Shown here in pieces: positions 31,600 to 44,501 of a DNA stretch of 45,928 bases. Under the pieces are notes generated by a model. The model ran no database searches and was not told the DNA's origin. It was given only the letters and a program-made list of their open reading frames with translations. Position 1 is the first letter of the stretch, and each line of letters starts with the position of its first letter. Source of the stretch: Priapulus caudatus (taxonomy: Eukaryota; Priapulida; Priapulimorpha; Priapulimorphida; Priapulidae); assembly GCF_000485595.1 (NCBI RefSeq), contig NW_014577231.1, positions 492,796 to 538,723 on the forward strand, read 5' to 3'. The translations under genes were made by a program, and so were the position numbers.

Positions 31600-32520
31600 A
31601 TATGACGGATGAGATACTAGAGTTATATCATACGGAAAAACAGTGGTAATTAGTGTGTATTGCACGGATACATTAATTCTACTTGCCTGCGAGTCTAGAA
31701 TAATTTTCAAATGGTATCATACGCCAATAGAGTCTCAGGAATTTCTTGTCTTGCTCGCTTAAACTCATGACAAGGATTGTCAAATGATAACGTACTGGCG
31801 CAACAGGTCGAGATGATAGTTCGGACATTGCTTCCTAAACCTTCTCTCTTATAATACTCGGATCCATATCAACACTCGAATTCAAGTCTGCACGCATCTA
31901 ACTAAACTGTAGTGTGGTGCTTTTTTCGTGAATGGTTCGTGGTGTTCGTTGCCCACTTATGATAAATTTAATGGTTACTATTGGACGGGTGCTTTGCGCC
32001 GCGCTTAGTCATAGGGGGCGCGTGACATTTTCCGCAGAGCGAAAGTGTAGGGGCAGCGCGAGGTCTATGCCTCTATTGTCTTCCTATCTTCTTTCCTTGC
32101 ACGGGCTAAGCCGTCGATCTGTATGTGCGATGCGCTGTCTCCAGTTAGAGTTTTCTACCTAGTGCGCGAGACTCAGTTACTAATTGTAGTAACAGACCAA
32201 ATTTGGAATATGGACATCAATTATCAGCCTCCAAGTGGGTGACGGAAACGATAGCACAAGATGCCTTACCCGGGTTGTAGGAGTGGCGAAGTGATTCGAG
32301 GTGCGTTTTGATGTGGGAAGGGGTTAGGAGCCGATATGCTCCGCCTAGGGTATCGTTTTGACAAGCGCTTGGTCTTGTTCTAGAGAGCAAAGTAATTCTG
32401 CTTATGCCGTAATACATCAACTTATTCTTCGACTCGCAGGCAAGATAGACATAATCGTAGTCGTGAATAGCACTATTTCCATGGTTTTCTCTGTACCTCT
32501 AGGTATTATCGCTCTTGATT
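31600..32520. mobile_element. Degenerate TIR element
   Basis: About 105 bp at 31605-31710 is an inverted, diverged copy of 32425-32520 (shared core TTGCCTGCGAGTC and an AGAATAA-like end). The interior from ~32095 (TTTCCTTGCACGG...) is repeated in diverged form at about 32735-32920. No transposase seen. Confidence 0.5.
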
Positions 32521-33050
32521 AATAGCGTACTCTAGCTGAGTATTGGCTTCGTAACTTCCCCTCCACAGGCCTCACGGCACCTCGCCAATATTCACTATCC
32601 TTCTTCGGCTTTGCGGAGTTAAGAAAGGTGCTTCGTGAGAGTTCGGTTTTTCGCCGATAACTTTCTGCATGAACGGCGTTTATGTTATCACGGTTGACTT
32701 TCGGGGGCATCGCCTTTCTGCCATTATCTGCCATTATCTTTCCTTGCACGGCTATGCGCCGTCCATGATGGAGCCGCAATTTTTCTAAAGTAGAGTCTCT
32801 ACAAGCGCAGCTCAGTTACTATATGGTGTAGTAAGAGTACCAATTTGGGCATATATGCATCAATTATATCGCATCCAAGTCTGGCGACGGCAAAAACGAT
32901 AGCCGTAGGACCGCAAAACGGCGAGACATGATAGTGATATTGTGCATGCGAGAGGCGGCGTGAGCTGGTGGAGGCGTGATCACGCTCAAGATCTCGGCTG
33001 TAGGAGTATCGTAGAGACAACGGTTGGTTTATTTTAGGAGAGCCCAAAGA
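32521..33050. repeat. Diverged second copy of the element interior
   Basis: Shares ordered words with 32095-32270: TTTCCTTGCACGGCTA, CTCAGTTACTA, GTAGTAA, ATCAATTAT and CATCCAAGT. Confidence 0.45.
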
Positions 33051-33294
33051 CTGCGTTTAGAATGAATGAAACTTAGTTCTGAACGATACAAAGTTTAGAA
33101 TAAATTGCGCATTTTCCGCGTTTTCCCCGTTTGTGACACTGCTCTAGTGGTTTTTGTTGCAATATTGGCTCGGTCACATTCCTGCGTTGCCGCGATCGAT
33201 ATCGGGTTTCGTGTTGCCTATGTGGGAGCGTCGGAATAGTGTGGGCGTAGGCCCCAGCGCAGACCCAAGACCGCGAGGAGCAGAGGCCAGAAGC

Positions 33295-33495
33295 CGGAGA
33301 GCGGCGCCGAGAGGAGGGAGAAGAGAGAGGAGCGGGGAGAGAGAGAGGAAGAGAGAGAGGGAGAAGAGAGAGATGAGGAAGTGTACATGAGAGAGAGGAT
33401 GAGAGAGAGGGGCGAGAGCAGACGGTAGTGGCTAGCCAGAGCGCAGGCCAGCTGCTCGGGAGGAGACGGAGAGAGAGAGGAGAGAGAGAAGACAG
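33295..33495. repeat. GA-rich low-complexity tract
   Basis: Polypurine GAGAGA/GGAGAA run. Open frames through it are compositional. Confidence 0.8.
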
Positions 33496-34475
33496 GAGTA
33501 ATAGAAGGGAAAGCGTTATGTTGGGATATTGTACTTGTGGTTGCGTTTGCGTTTGTACATGGTGCGTTTGACTCGCGCAGCCACAGGCGCATCAGTAGCT
33601 GATTAGCAAGCTTTAGATTTCCGCACATTTTTGTGTTGTTTAAGCCACTAGGAAAAGAACCGGCGAGGCAGGAAATCAACGTGATTTCAGTGCCACGGCC
33701 AGCCCGTGCCCGTGGCCATTTACTGAAGGCTCAATACGAGCGCCTGCTAACAGCCCCTAACCGTACAGCCTTATACATACGGCGCCAGAGGCTGTCTTGT
33801 GTGTAGTTGAGATACAGCTCGGCCTCGTATCGTCCAAAACTATGCTTCACTTTTGCCTCTGTTGACTAAAAGCCGGATTTTTTGAAGAACCGTTTGGCGT
33901 TTTCTTTTTTTTTTGTAGCACCAACGAAGTTACTGAGTACGAGAAGCTGAAAGTAGAAAGGCAGAAGATAGAGCAACCAAGAACAAGAACAATTGGTAGG
34001 ATCCAGGAATATGGATCCAAGCCCCTAGATGCTGGGGAGCTTAAGATGCATCTGAGCGAGGACTCAGAGTGAAGATGGATGAGACGTGGCCGGAGAATGT
34101 CCTAATGAAGATGCGGGACGCGCGACATGGCGAAGCGAGAGAGGAGAGAGACGAGAGTAAGGGGAGTGGAGCTAAGAAAGGGAATTGTGTGTGCGTTGTG
34201 CGGCATCTACGCGTGTTGTTTTCATTGTTAAAACTCTACGAGTGGTCGTGGCGTGGTGCCGTGCATGCGTCTGGTTAGAGCAGTAGTACCTGAAAAATGT
34301 GTATTTAATCGTTATTTGGTTGAAATTGAATTTTGCTTGGTTCCTCGTGAGTGATGTTGTGTTTTTTTCTTTCCGTGCGGCCCGCTCGATGTACGATTCG
34401 TGTGTTAATTTAGCGCTAAATGCTGGCTACTTATTGCTGTTGTGGTGTCTAGTAAAATTGTTTGAAATGATATGA
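33496..34475. other. Unassigned sequence up to an N join
   Basis: Nothing recognisable. It ends at a single N (34476), a probable assembly join. Confidence 0.35.
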
Positions 34476-34476
34476 N

Positions 34477-34880
34477 CACCCACCCCCTGCAATAACGCTC
34501 CCATTACCTCACCGCCTACCAACTCATTTACCCCCCTTTCTGAGGTCACAGGCGGCCCTATACAAGCACCTACCAATCTGCTGTATATGTTGCCTGACCT
34601 GTACATTCAGCATTATCCTCAGCCTCGTACCTTACTTGCAACCTGTCACCATACACTCTATATGTAGATCCTCCATTTTTACAATCACTCTTTTGGGGCG
34701 GTCCCCTGGCTATACCAACGGGGACCTGCCAGAATCGCACTCCTTCTATAAGTCCTATAGTGTGACACCCTATAACTCCCAATACCTAAGATATATGGTA
34801 CTCGCTAGTTCGTCTACCTTCTCCAAGCACTCTCGGGCTGCCGTCCTACTTATGAATAATAGACATTTTTATAGAGATTG
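34477..34880. other. Segment with open frames on both strands, unidentified
   Basis: A plus-strand frame is open for the whole ~404 nt to a stop at 34879-34881. On the minus strand 34570-34782 encodes 70 residues with four Cys and many Tyr (…YRVYGDRLQVRYEAEDNAE…), and a second frame continues openly below it to the N. It borders the N directly, so it may belong to a different contig. I do not recognise the protein and cannot say which strand, if either, is coding. Confidence 0.3.
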
Positions 34881-36353
34881 AGCACCAAGACAACGCACGA
34901 AAGCAATTTTATTTTGCCTAGAAAAATCCTGTCGCACGCGGACGACCGACGACTGTTAAAAACGAGCCCTGCGAAAGGGTTGTCCATCGAACAGTGCATT
35001 CTCATTAGCTACTGAAACAAGTTGGCTAGAATAGAGACTCATCAGGGCCTCCGCGACTCCATTACACCACCCATGACCAACTGCTACTGACAGAAAACTA
35101 CCCAAGCCACCACTCGCTCGAACCGGCCGCTTTTGATGACACATCCGCGTCACCTCACACAGACCTTGGCCTGCGCCATTTCAACCACATTTATAGCGCG
35201 ACTAGCGCGCACAACATGCACACATTTACCTGGGCGCGCCTGGAAGCGCGAGCGCCGATTCGGGCCGCCCGCTTAAAAATAAACGCTGTACTCTCGCTAT
35301 CAGTTAATAGAATACAACAAGTATGCATTGGCATTCTACACAAGTCAAACACATATTCTAGTAAGATTTGAATTTCCATTTAAACAGAAAACTTTTTGTC
35401 GCACATTAAATGTACCTCCCGCGCCAACAAAAGTTGAGTGATCGTTAGTTTTCGCGGGCCTCTCGTGTCGGTTTCGTGCGATCGATATTAGCTCGCGTCA
35501 GCCCACACAACACAGCGAGCATCCAGCGGGGCACCGAGCGTGTAACACGTGACAGAGCAGCTCAGCAAACCTGAGCAGTCTCTACGATCGATTCGGATTT
35601 CTATTTTTTTTGTCAACCACCAACGCCAGCGTAAACATCGCCTAACCAGTAATCCCCGTACAGCCTTAGAGGGCAAACAGTGTCAACACTCCACAAGCCG
35701 CCCATCCTCAACAAAATTCATCATCCCGGCCTGTCCCCCGACCTCATGATTTTTAGTGGGCTAGGTAGGTTAGGGTCATTTTTTGCTCGTGTGTGCCGGC
35801 ACTAATCAGCTTATTTAAGTCTGGCCTCAATTCTGCAACACCCACATCTCTGTTTCAGTCTAACTATAAAAAAAAAAATATGAAACCAAAAATGTCAAAC
35901 AAAACTTTCGGGTCGCGGCTATTTTCGTGGATCGGTCGGAGGACAGCAAACATAATTTTTTAAGGATGGCCTAGCATACGATTCTCGCTCATATCATTCG
36001 CCATCGACCGGTAGGTACCCTGTCTCTACACTATGTTACCATTGCCTACATGTCAAGATAGAGTAACGCCGGTCTAGAACAATTTACATCATGTAAACTG
36101 GTATAGCGCTTGTTTTGTGGCAACACCTTCATATTTAATTTTTGCAAATCTTCGGAGCGCAAGCAAAAGTTTTTGCTGTTTTATGGCCTATAAGAGCACA
36201 AACTCACAGTAATTTTTTCTGCTGGAGTAATCACTATCACGCACGCTAACATATGACATCTAATTTGTCTACATAATTAATATACATTTTTTTGATTGAT
36301 ATGAGAGATGTTAATTTTTAATTCAGCTAGCTACACAGCTCCATTCAACCAGA
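34881..36353. other. Unassigned sequence between N joins
   Basis: No gene recognised. The far end is a single N at 36354. Confidence 0.35.
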
Positions 36354-36354
36354 N

Positions 36355-36890
36355 CGTACCGGTCACCTGGCGTTATATTTCGTACCTTATCTGGCGTTCT
36401 CCACTCCTTTCTTCTCTTTCTCGCAGCTCCCCACGCGTCTGTTCTCTCTCTCTCCTCTCTCTCTCGCTCGCTCGCCGCCACGGAGCTTAATTAAGTATCT
36501 ATATCATGCTCAATGCTTCCGCAGCACCGGGACACAGAAGCATGCACTTGCAGCGTTCAATAAAAAGTGAATGCTAAATAAATACAAAATCTTATGTTAC
36601 TACGAAAGGTCACACGCGGCGCAAAAAACTCCCGAAGCCAGTTTGTTGACTATAGGCACTTTGCCGTGCGCGGCCGCACCTCGTGGTGCCGGGGAGGAGG
36701 GAGCGCTGAATGTCTCGCTCCGCGGCTCTTTCGTAAAAAACATGTGATATATATCATTTGTGTGTCAGTGTGGCGGGTGATAAAAATGAATAGCGCATTA
36801 GTACGTGTAAAAACTGCCACGCCACGCAGCAGTGCTCGCACGACGTGCCGTCGCACGGGCAGCCGCGCGGGTCAAGAGGTTGATAAAACC
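36355..36890. repeat. Dispersed repeat copy 1 (CT-rich head, CpG-rich body)
   Basis: Shares with 39265-39530 a CT-rich head (CTTTCTCGCAGCTCCC-like) and the body GCTCGCACGACGTGCCGTCG. A 242-codon plus frame (36594-37322) overlaps it. Part of that frame is in the repeat, and its composition is Arg/Ser-rich with no motif, so I do not call a gene. Confidence 0.5.
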
Positions 36891-37409
36891 TCGCACGTAC
36901 GAGGCCAGGCGCTTTTGGAGATAGATGCATCTAGCGGCTGCCAGCCCACGTGGAGCGCCGTTACCGTCTTCGTTCAAACCTCTGTGATAGACGTAACGCT
37001 ATACTCGGCAGAAGCGGCACGTTCATCGCGTAGCGGCCAGGATGAGCGGATCGCGTCTATTGCTGATTTGACAGATTTACTTGTAGTGAGCACACGTCTT
37101 AGCCATGAGCCTGGCCACCCAAAAAGTTTAGGGGCCGTTTGGAGATGGCCTCATAGCGTCCGATCCGAAATGTCGCGTTGGATGCGCCGCGTTTTCAGAC
37201 CCTGCTCTTCAGATATTCTGTCTATAGGGGACAAAAGGGGGCGGCGTATTTCGCGTTGGGGCGCGCGCTCCGCCGCGAGCTGTGCGCTGCGGCAAAATAC
37301 CGGGGCCGCAAGTCGCTACTAGGCATATACTTGAAGCCAACCCATGGGCTTAAGCATAAATGCATAATAAAACTAGAAAGGGCCAGTTGTCGCCACACTT
37401 ACATGTATT

Positions 37410-38285
37410 CCCCCGTGTTTCCCCAAGATGTGTAGTATCGAAGATTTGGTCGCGCTAGCGTCAATTAGGAGCAGTTATAGAGCTGAAGCGGAAATATGAT
37501 GAAGGTCAAGGTCAAGGTCAAGCGTCAAATAAGGTTGCGAGTTGACTCTGGTTTCGGTACGCCGACACACCTTCTCCCAAGATGTGTAAGGTATACAAGT
37601 TGGTCGCGCCTAGGTCAATTAGGGGCCGAGTTATAGAGTGAGGGAAATATTGATCAAGGTCCAAGGTCAAGGTTCAAATAAGCGGCCGCAGTGACCTTTG
37701 TTTTGGTACGCGACACACATTCTCCCAGGCATGTGCAAGTTTTACGCAAGTTTGGTAGCGCTAGGTCAATTAGGGGCCCGAGTTAGTTTGAGCGGAGGGG
37801 AAATATAATCAAGCGTCAAGGGTAAAGAGTCAAATAAAGGTCGTTAGGGACCTGGTTTTGGTATGCGACACACTTTTTCCCCAAGATGTGTAAGTACAAG
37901 TTTTGTGACGTAGGTCAATTAGGGCGAGTTATAGAAAGGCAGAACTTTAGGAAATATGATCTAAGGTCAAGGTAAAGGTCAATAAGCGTTCGTATGTGAC
38001 CTGCGTTTGTTAGCGCTGGTTCATTTAAGGGCCGGAGGTTTAGAGAGCAGAAGGGAAATATGATCAAGGTCAAAGTAAAGTTCAATGATGTCGCAGCTGC
38101 ACTGTTTTTGTACGGTTGCCTCACCTTCCTCCCCAAGATGTGAAGTTTACCATAGTTTGGCTAGCGCTAGTCAATTAGGGGCCGAGTTAGAGAGCCGGAA
38201 GGGAAATATGATTCAAGGTCAATAAAGGTCGCAGTGACCTGGTTGGTACAAGCTTTAGTAGGCTAGCGTCAATTTAGGGCCGCGA
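37410..38285. repeat. ~140-bp tandem repeat rich in AAGGTCA half-sites
   Basis: About six to seven units, some truncated. Landmarks in each are CCCAAGATGTG, GGTCAATTAGGG and AAATATGATCAAGGTCAAGG. TCAAGGTCA recurs in most units, and AAGGTCA is tandem three times in the first. Small indels are frequent between units. Confidence 0.85.
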
Positions 38286-38290
38286 ATTAA

Positions 38291-38780
38291 AGCGCTCCAC
38301 AAGACATCCGAAACGCTATTTCTCCAGTACTAGACTAGCAAATACTTTCGTGTCAGCATAATCACATCCTTATGACAATTAAACCTCTAGTTGCCTCCCA
38401 TTTTCACGCGCGTTTGCTTTAAAACCCACAAGAAGAGGCTGACGAAACTGGCATTCTGCGCGCATAACGCCGACTGGTTTCCCAAACAAAATAGCCTCGA
38501 AGTGGTGACGATGACGGTCACATGTTTTTATCTTGCTGCGCCGCTACCGCGTCGCGGCCACGCTGCCCACGGTTGCTTGGAGATTGGTGAAACTGTCAAC
38601 AACATCGCGAGGGATCTTCAACAACATTGGATGTCTTTTCAAAATACCTTTTATAAGACAACGCGCAGTGAAATGGATAGGAAAATAAAAAAAAAAAAAA
38701 AAAAAAAAAAAACAGGGAAAAAATAGAGTTTATTTTGGCCATAAGGTTAGTATGTTATATGCATGACACCAAGTTTTGCT
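38291..38780. mobile_element. Third copy of the TTAA TIR family, right end truncated
   Basis: TTAA at 38287-38290, then an AGCGCTCCACAAGACATCCG end matching element 3's left end. The right inverted end is recognisable from about 38665 (CGCGCAGTGAAATGG) but is split by an A-rich run (38688-38711) and stops at about 38780 without TTAA. Confidence 0.65.
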
Positions 38781-39097
38781 CGGGGAACCATCGTCTACGA
38801 AGCTCCGGTCTCCTGACCGGCACTTTTTCCCTCATAATTACCTGAAATACTACGGTTAGCGCAAACGCGCAGTTTAAACAGAGTTTGCAAACTGGGAGCG
38901 CAAATACGACCGTTCCTCAACGTAGACGGGGGTATCCAAAACATCCAGGAGAGACCGGATACACAATGATGGCCTAATTGAGCTTGCCGGGCAAAAAAAA
39001 AAAAAGATGCGTTGTTCCCGACCGCCGATAGCGGTTAAGCCGCGCACTTCCGCGGGACTGCGCGACGCGGCCGGGAATGCTGCTATGCGTAAGCCTC

Positions 39098-39152
39098 CCG
39101 CTATACGCATTCGCGCGCCGAAGGAAGGCGGGCGCGCGAATGCGTATAGCGG
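39098..39152. repeat. Perfect 22-bp inverted repeat (hairpin)
   Basis: The arms 39098-39119 and 39131-39152 are exactly complementary (CCGCTATACGCATTCGCGCG...) with an 11-nt purine-rich loop. GC-rich and CpG-rich. The surrounding ~150 bp shows weaker inverted similarity. Confidence 0.95.
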
Positions 39153-39264
39153 CAGGCGTAACATCGCGGAGTTTCGGCAAACGTACATCGGTCTCGGCAT
39201 ACATCGGCTTTCGAGGCGCGGGGTTTTCCGATTATGGATTTGACACGGTTGACATCCTCGCGTC

Positions 39265-39530
39265 GTACCGTCACACTTGCGTATTTCCTCCTTATCTGAG
39301 CGTTTCTCCCACTATTCTTCTCTCTTTCTCAGCACTCCCGCAGTCTGTCTTCTCTCTCTCCTCTCTTCTACGCTCTCCGCCTCGCTCTGCGCACGGGTTA
39401 TTTTGTGTTCAGTCGGCAGCGTGTTGGTACGATTTAGCATACGTGTAAAACTTCACGGCCACGCCAGCCCAGTTGCTCGCACGACGTGCCGTCGGCACCC
39501 CGGCAACCCGGCGCGCGGGGTCAGAGGACT
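39265..39530. repeat. Dispersed repeat copy 2
   Basis: Matches 36355-36890 in the CT-rich head and the GCACGACGTGCCGTCG body, with the intervening sequence deleted relative to copy 1. Confidence 0.5.
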
Positions 39531-42500
39531 ATCAAATTGCATATTGCTATCGTTGCGATCTTACTTTCAACTCGACAGGATTTTCAGTGTAACAATGGAT
39601 CAAATCAGCGTCATGATGCCAAACATGAGAGCATGGGGGGTAATAACACCTCTGATAACACACATACGCGCTGGTTGCGTGTTCACAACATAACCCATCT
39701 GAGTGCTAAAACAACCATCATCACGGCGTACTAAGCATAGGCTACGAGAATGACAGTGCCACGTCACGATTTCGAGCGTAACTGAGTGCGCACGATAACT
39801 CGGCGAACAATCTTTGCCCTACACTAAAGTGATTAGCTTACTAGCCAGCGTGTCGAACTGTCGATCGCGCGCCCAGTCTCAGCCGCATTCGCCACCAGTG
39901 GTCTGAAATATCTGCCTGGCAATCCTCCAGAGAGCCTTCGTGGCGCGGCATCTTATGGGCGGCATATTACGAGAATAAAGTCAGAGCGTAAAATTCAAGA
40001 ATTGAAAATCGCTTTTATACTTAGGAAAAACGTAAACGCGCGAAGCCCAAAAAAATACAATTTACGACCATTGGATTTATCTCGCCCTACGTGCAAAGTC
40101 GAAAAATCTTGTGCAAGCGCCAGAACTGCTCAATTGGACGATCTCGGGCTTTCTGTAACTACCAAAGGGATTTGCGTATATAGTTATAATATTTGGCGCA
40201 GCGAATTTGTCTCTAATTGCACCACCAGGTGCTTGCTGTTCCGCGCTTCGCCGCGTCATTACGGCGCTGCAGAACGTCTAGAGCGCATGAACTCCTCAAC
40301 GTATTGATTCGCCAGCACGAACAAAAACTCGCCCACAGTCTAAGAAATCGATTTGCGCATGGCCGGCATGGAATGCAGCCGTGTTTTGTTATAACCGATC
40401 AAAGTTTATATCGCAGGGGTTATCGTGCGGGAGTGAGAGAACAAGTGACACCAGTGACAGGTGGACAGGTGAACAGGTGGCCAGTGACACCTGACACGCA
40501 CGATAATCCAAAAGCTGTAATTGAATTCGTTCACTTTTCTTAAACATAGAAAAAGTGGACTTTTTTATTCAAGTAAGATATCTAGAAGCAATCTAAAACT
40601 GTATGTACTATAATCTAAACTAATCTGTACAATCTAAACTGTACTTTGCGGATGTAGCGGCAGCCATTGATCTATAGCATGGTGGTTTACTTGGACTTGG
40701 GGAGGAGAACAATGAAACGTCAAAACCTTGTCCAGAAACGCTCCCAGGAATTCTAGAGATTCCAAGACAAGTCTTTTTAACATAAGTCAAGTAACTAAAA
40801 CTCTCTCTGAAGTTCTGAACTTGCTCAGTCGATGTAAAAAGAAAGTGGAAAATGAAAGAAATGAAGTTAAAAAACGAAACTTGAAATAACCATACCATCA
40901 TTAACCATGAGTATATATTCTTGACAGTCTTGCAGCCGGATGAATTCGCGCGAATCGCTGCGCAAACGCCGCCTGGCGGCCCCAATCTAAACGACTTCGC
41001 CTGCCCCCATTCCATACCTTCAACGGGTTTACATAATATAAGGGCCAAGCAGGCAAGTTCGCTGAGTTGAGGCAGTTCCTGGCGATGACGACGGATTTCA
41101 CTACCCACTGTAGGCTTGACATTGCTTGCAATGCCTCGTATAACTTTTTTTGGCCAAACTCGGCGGCGCATCGGTTTTGCTGTTAAAACGGATTTGCACT
41201 TTCTTCTTTGTTTTTTCTGTTGTGAGTGTAGATACATATGTCGTGCGCATAGCGGCAAACGAACGCGAAGGCTATAGAGCATAGCTAGACTGCTACCTGT
41301 TCGGCCACTTTACTCCGCATATTCGCTACACTCACGTTAGCGTACGCGTGTGGAACTGTCGACCGGGTACCAGTCCTATATGCCACATGGAATTGAGTTG
41401 CCATGCGCGTCTTATTGTTAATAACCATTGGAAAAGTTTCTTATTGTTCGTCGTTTTGATTCTCGTTACAATTAATGGACGTAGACCGCCAAGCTAATGA
41501 ATTTTTTTTCATCGGAAGGTCATTAATTAAAAGGAAAGTCGAATTTTGTTATGGAGGCAGACTAACGACTATAAATAAGTATTGTAACAAGCGTAGATGC
41601 AGCTTTACAACATTTGTTTACATACGCGGCAGGTGGTCGCGTAGCCGTGTTAACTGTTTATGTTCGAATCTATAATGTTGCAGTGCAGCCTTGATCTTGC
41701 AGTGGCAGATTTGCAGTCATCACTGATATGTACAGTCTTGTCGGGTATTTAATTACTATCATAGTGCGGGAAGTTTGACTTGCAAGTAGTTGCAGGAGGT
41801 TCTCCAACCCTGTGAACTCGCAAATCGGTAACTGAATTGCATGGACGGGGTGGGCCGCTTGCGGGTCGAAATTAACCTAGGCCTGCGCAGGCAGACCGCG
41901 TGCCGTTGGCATGCCCGTGCTAAGGGGCGTCTGGGGCATGCCACCCAGAAAATTTAAAATATTTAAAGCTTTTCTGCAATCTGAGGATACTGTGGGCCAT
42001 ATTCTCATGTCTGATTGACACTATGCTCACCCTAGGACTCAACCCTAGCAAGTACAAGTTAGGATTTCAAAACACTTTTCATGACTTTTCAGGAGCGTAC
42101 ACAGTTTAGGTTACTATAGTAGGTAATCACATGTATTAAAACACAGGTAAGAATTGCCATTCTCACGTCACGTCTCAATTTTCCGTGTTTTTGTATGTTT
42201 GCAATGCAACCATAATTTTTGGCTATTTGTCGAGTTCTGAAACATTCTTTGAAGTTCATTATGGCTATGCGTCTCCCGCCTCAAAGGCACATTGTGTTCA
42301 ATTAAATAATCCGTATATTCTCATTTCTGCGTCAAGACAGTACAATTCGTCTATCTGCTGGCAAAGAAGCTTATATATTGGGTGTAGATTCCACTGCACC
42401 CGCATAGCAGCTTGTGCTTGCTTGAGAGACTATGATGCCTCTGGCAGTCACCCTTCCTCCGTGCCCCACTTTGCAAAGTCTATCTTGCATTACATGCAAT

Positions 42501-43012
42501 AGCCATGATTACACTGAGGTTTTTGACTTCACAAGTACAGGCAATATTCTGTGTATATTCGCTTCCTGAATTTCTTGTAGATCGCGGCCAGTGTTTTTGG
42601 GATGGCAATGGCAATTGGCACGCCATCTCCACGTGTTAATCTCATTAGCAGACCAAACACGTGACACCTTGCAGACAAGGCGCCTTGGTCTTGACTAGGC
42701 TGTTATCCATTTACCGTAGAACATGCAGATACAAAATGCATAGAATTTAGAAACACATTTATAACACTGAGCGGATGGTAGGGGGTGGGGCGGGTGCAAA
42801 ACTAAGTAATTTGCCAGAGCTGCAATTTCCAATTAAACGGACTCGCGCAGTGACGGGCTATTAATACTGTGCTGCATCAACACTGGCACAACTCTTTGCG
42901 CGTGGCCATTTGAACCATTGCCAACGCGAAACATGCCCGAACAATCAGTGCAAATTGTGAATTAACCTTGCTCGCTGCGGAGTGCGGAAATTAAGCCTAG
43001 AAATCATAATAG
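39531..43012. other. Unassigned sequence
   Basis: No gene recognised. Minus frames at 40620-41282 (220 codons, with a hydrophobic Phe-rich stretch) and 40901-41131 overlap each other and match no family I know. A cluster of four CAGGTG/CACCTG words lies at 40458-40493. Confidence 0.35.
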
Positions 43013-43235
43013 GTGCGTTCACACTTTGGCGCGCAATTAGCGCCGGACTGCAAACCGCGGTTTTGCAGCCCGCTCGAAAACATGAGCTTTTTACAAGTGC
43101 TGAAACGCAATTAGCTCACTAAATCGCCGCTCCAATAAAGACCACTTCTGACTGCGCTAATTTTGGAATCAGCGCGCTTATTTGCACCGGCGTCGCAATT
43201 TAGCGAATATTCGCCTGTGTGAACAACGACACAAT
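43013..43235. mobile_element. Possible MITE
   Basis: Imperfect inverted ends, GTGCGTTCACACTTTGGCGC on the left and the complement of GTTGTTCACACAGGCGAAT on the right. The interior has repeated GCAATTAGCTCACTA words. No target duplication established. Confidence 0.45.
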
Positions 43236-44500
43236 TAGCTCACTATTTAATCTCTGCTTATTAGGCGGGCGGGTAGCCAGCGCAGTTTTTATTGCTGTCG
43301 TAGAACGCGCCTAATGATTCCGCAGAATGCGGAATGGTTGGAGACCTGTGTTGTAGTGTACGGCAGTTGCTGTATACTGATCCATAGAACCTGATAGCTA
43401 GGTAGGAAGGTGTACTGGACTGTAAAATTAACCACTAATTTCATAATGGCTCTGTAATTTACAGAATGAATAAACCTGCAATGTTCCAATTATATTTATG
43501 ATTACAGGTTATTTTACTGCCTACTAGGGCCTAAGAGTCCTAACATATTAATACGATGATATTGCGATGTATGTGTTTTGCTGCGCGTTTGTGACACTGT
43601 ATTGCTTACGTATTCTCGGCGTTAGCTTAGTCACTCGACTGCGGGTACATCGAGGTGGAGCGAGTTCCAGTCTATATAGCCTTTGTCCTTCCAGCCGATT
43701 TCCATTACTGGCGAAGCCGTTCGCGAACGCCGAGCATTTTCGTCGTCTTTTCTGTGATTTTTCGCGTCACACAGCTTTGGTTACGGAAGAGCAGACATTA
43801 TGTTTTTTATAACAAGTGAACATGTTCACGTCCCAAATGTCTACCCTCTGCTGTCCCCCACTAAAATTGCGGACTGTTCGCCTGGCCAGCTATGGATCCG
43901 GTAGCAGCCGGCCAATTCATCGGCACACTGGAATCCATAGCTTTGCCAGCGCTGCACTACTGTCGTTACGGCGACGTTTCCTGGCCTCGGTCGCGTTGCG
44001 CCTTGCCGAGAACGAACTGCGCGCAAGATATGCGCTTAGCGCTTCGGATCAACACCTCCTTTCGGCAACGCTTCTCTAGTATCCCGTCTCATCTGGATTT
44101 CCTGTCTTTGTCATGTTACCTGACTATGTGTACTGTGTAGTGCATGTCTGTCTGTGTGAATGAAATTGAATAAGAATGTGATTGGTTTCGTAGTCGAGTA
44201 AAATGAGATAAAAAAATGTGATGGAATGTAATTTGTTGACGATTTCTTAACATTGATAGTCTGATACTGGTGCCGAGTGCGCGCTGAATGCTGATGAACG
44301 ATATTAGAGTCAGTGCATCAAAATTATGAAAATTTTAACAAAATCATGCTATGAAAAAGTAGCTCTGGCCAAGCCTAAAATAGCTCCCCTCTTTTTTTCA
44401 TACAAAATCAGAAAAGAGCTCTCGTAAAATAAAAGTAATTTTTAGGCTGGTCGCGGGGGATACAATAATGCATAATAACAAGAGCATATGAACCTAAATA
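43236..44500. other. Unassigned sequence
   Basis: Several overlapping short frames (43567-44140) in Arg/Leu/Ser-rich sequence with no recognised motif. Confidence 0.35.
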
Positions 44501-44501
44501 T

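Noticed and set aside
40620-41282. 220-codon minus frame with a hydrophobic stretch
   Set aside because: Overlapping alternative frame at 40901-41131, no family match I know, no splice-consistent neighbours.
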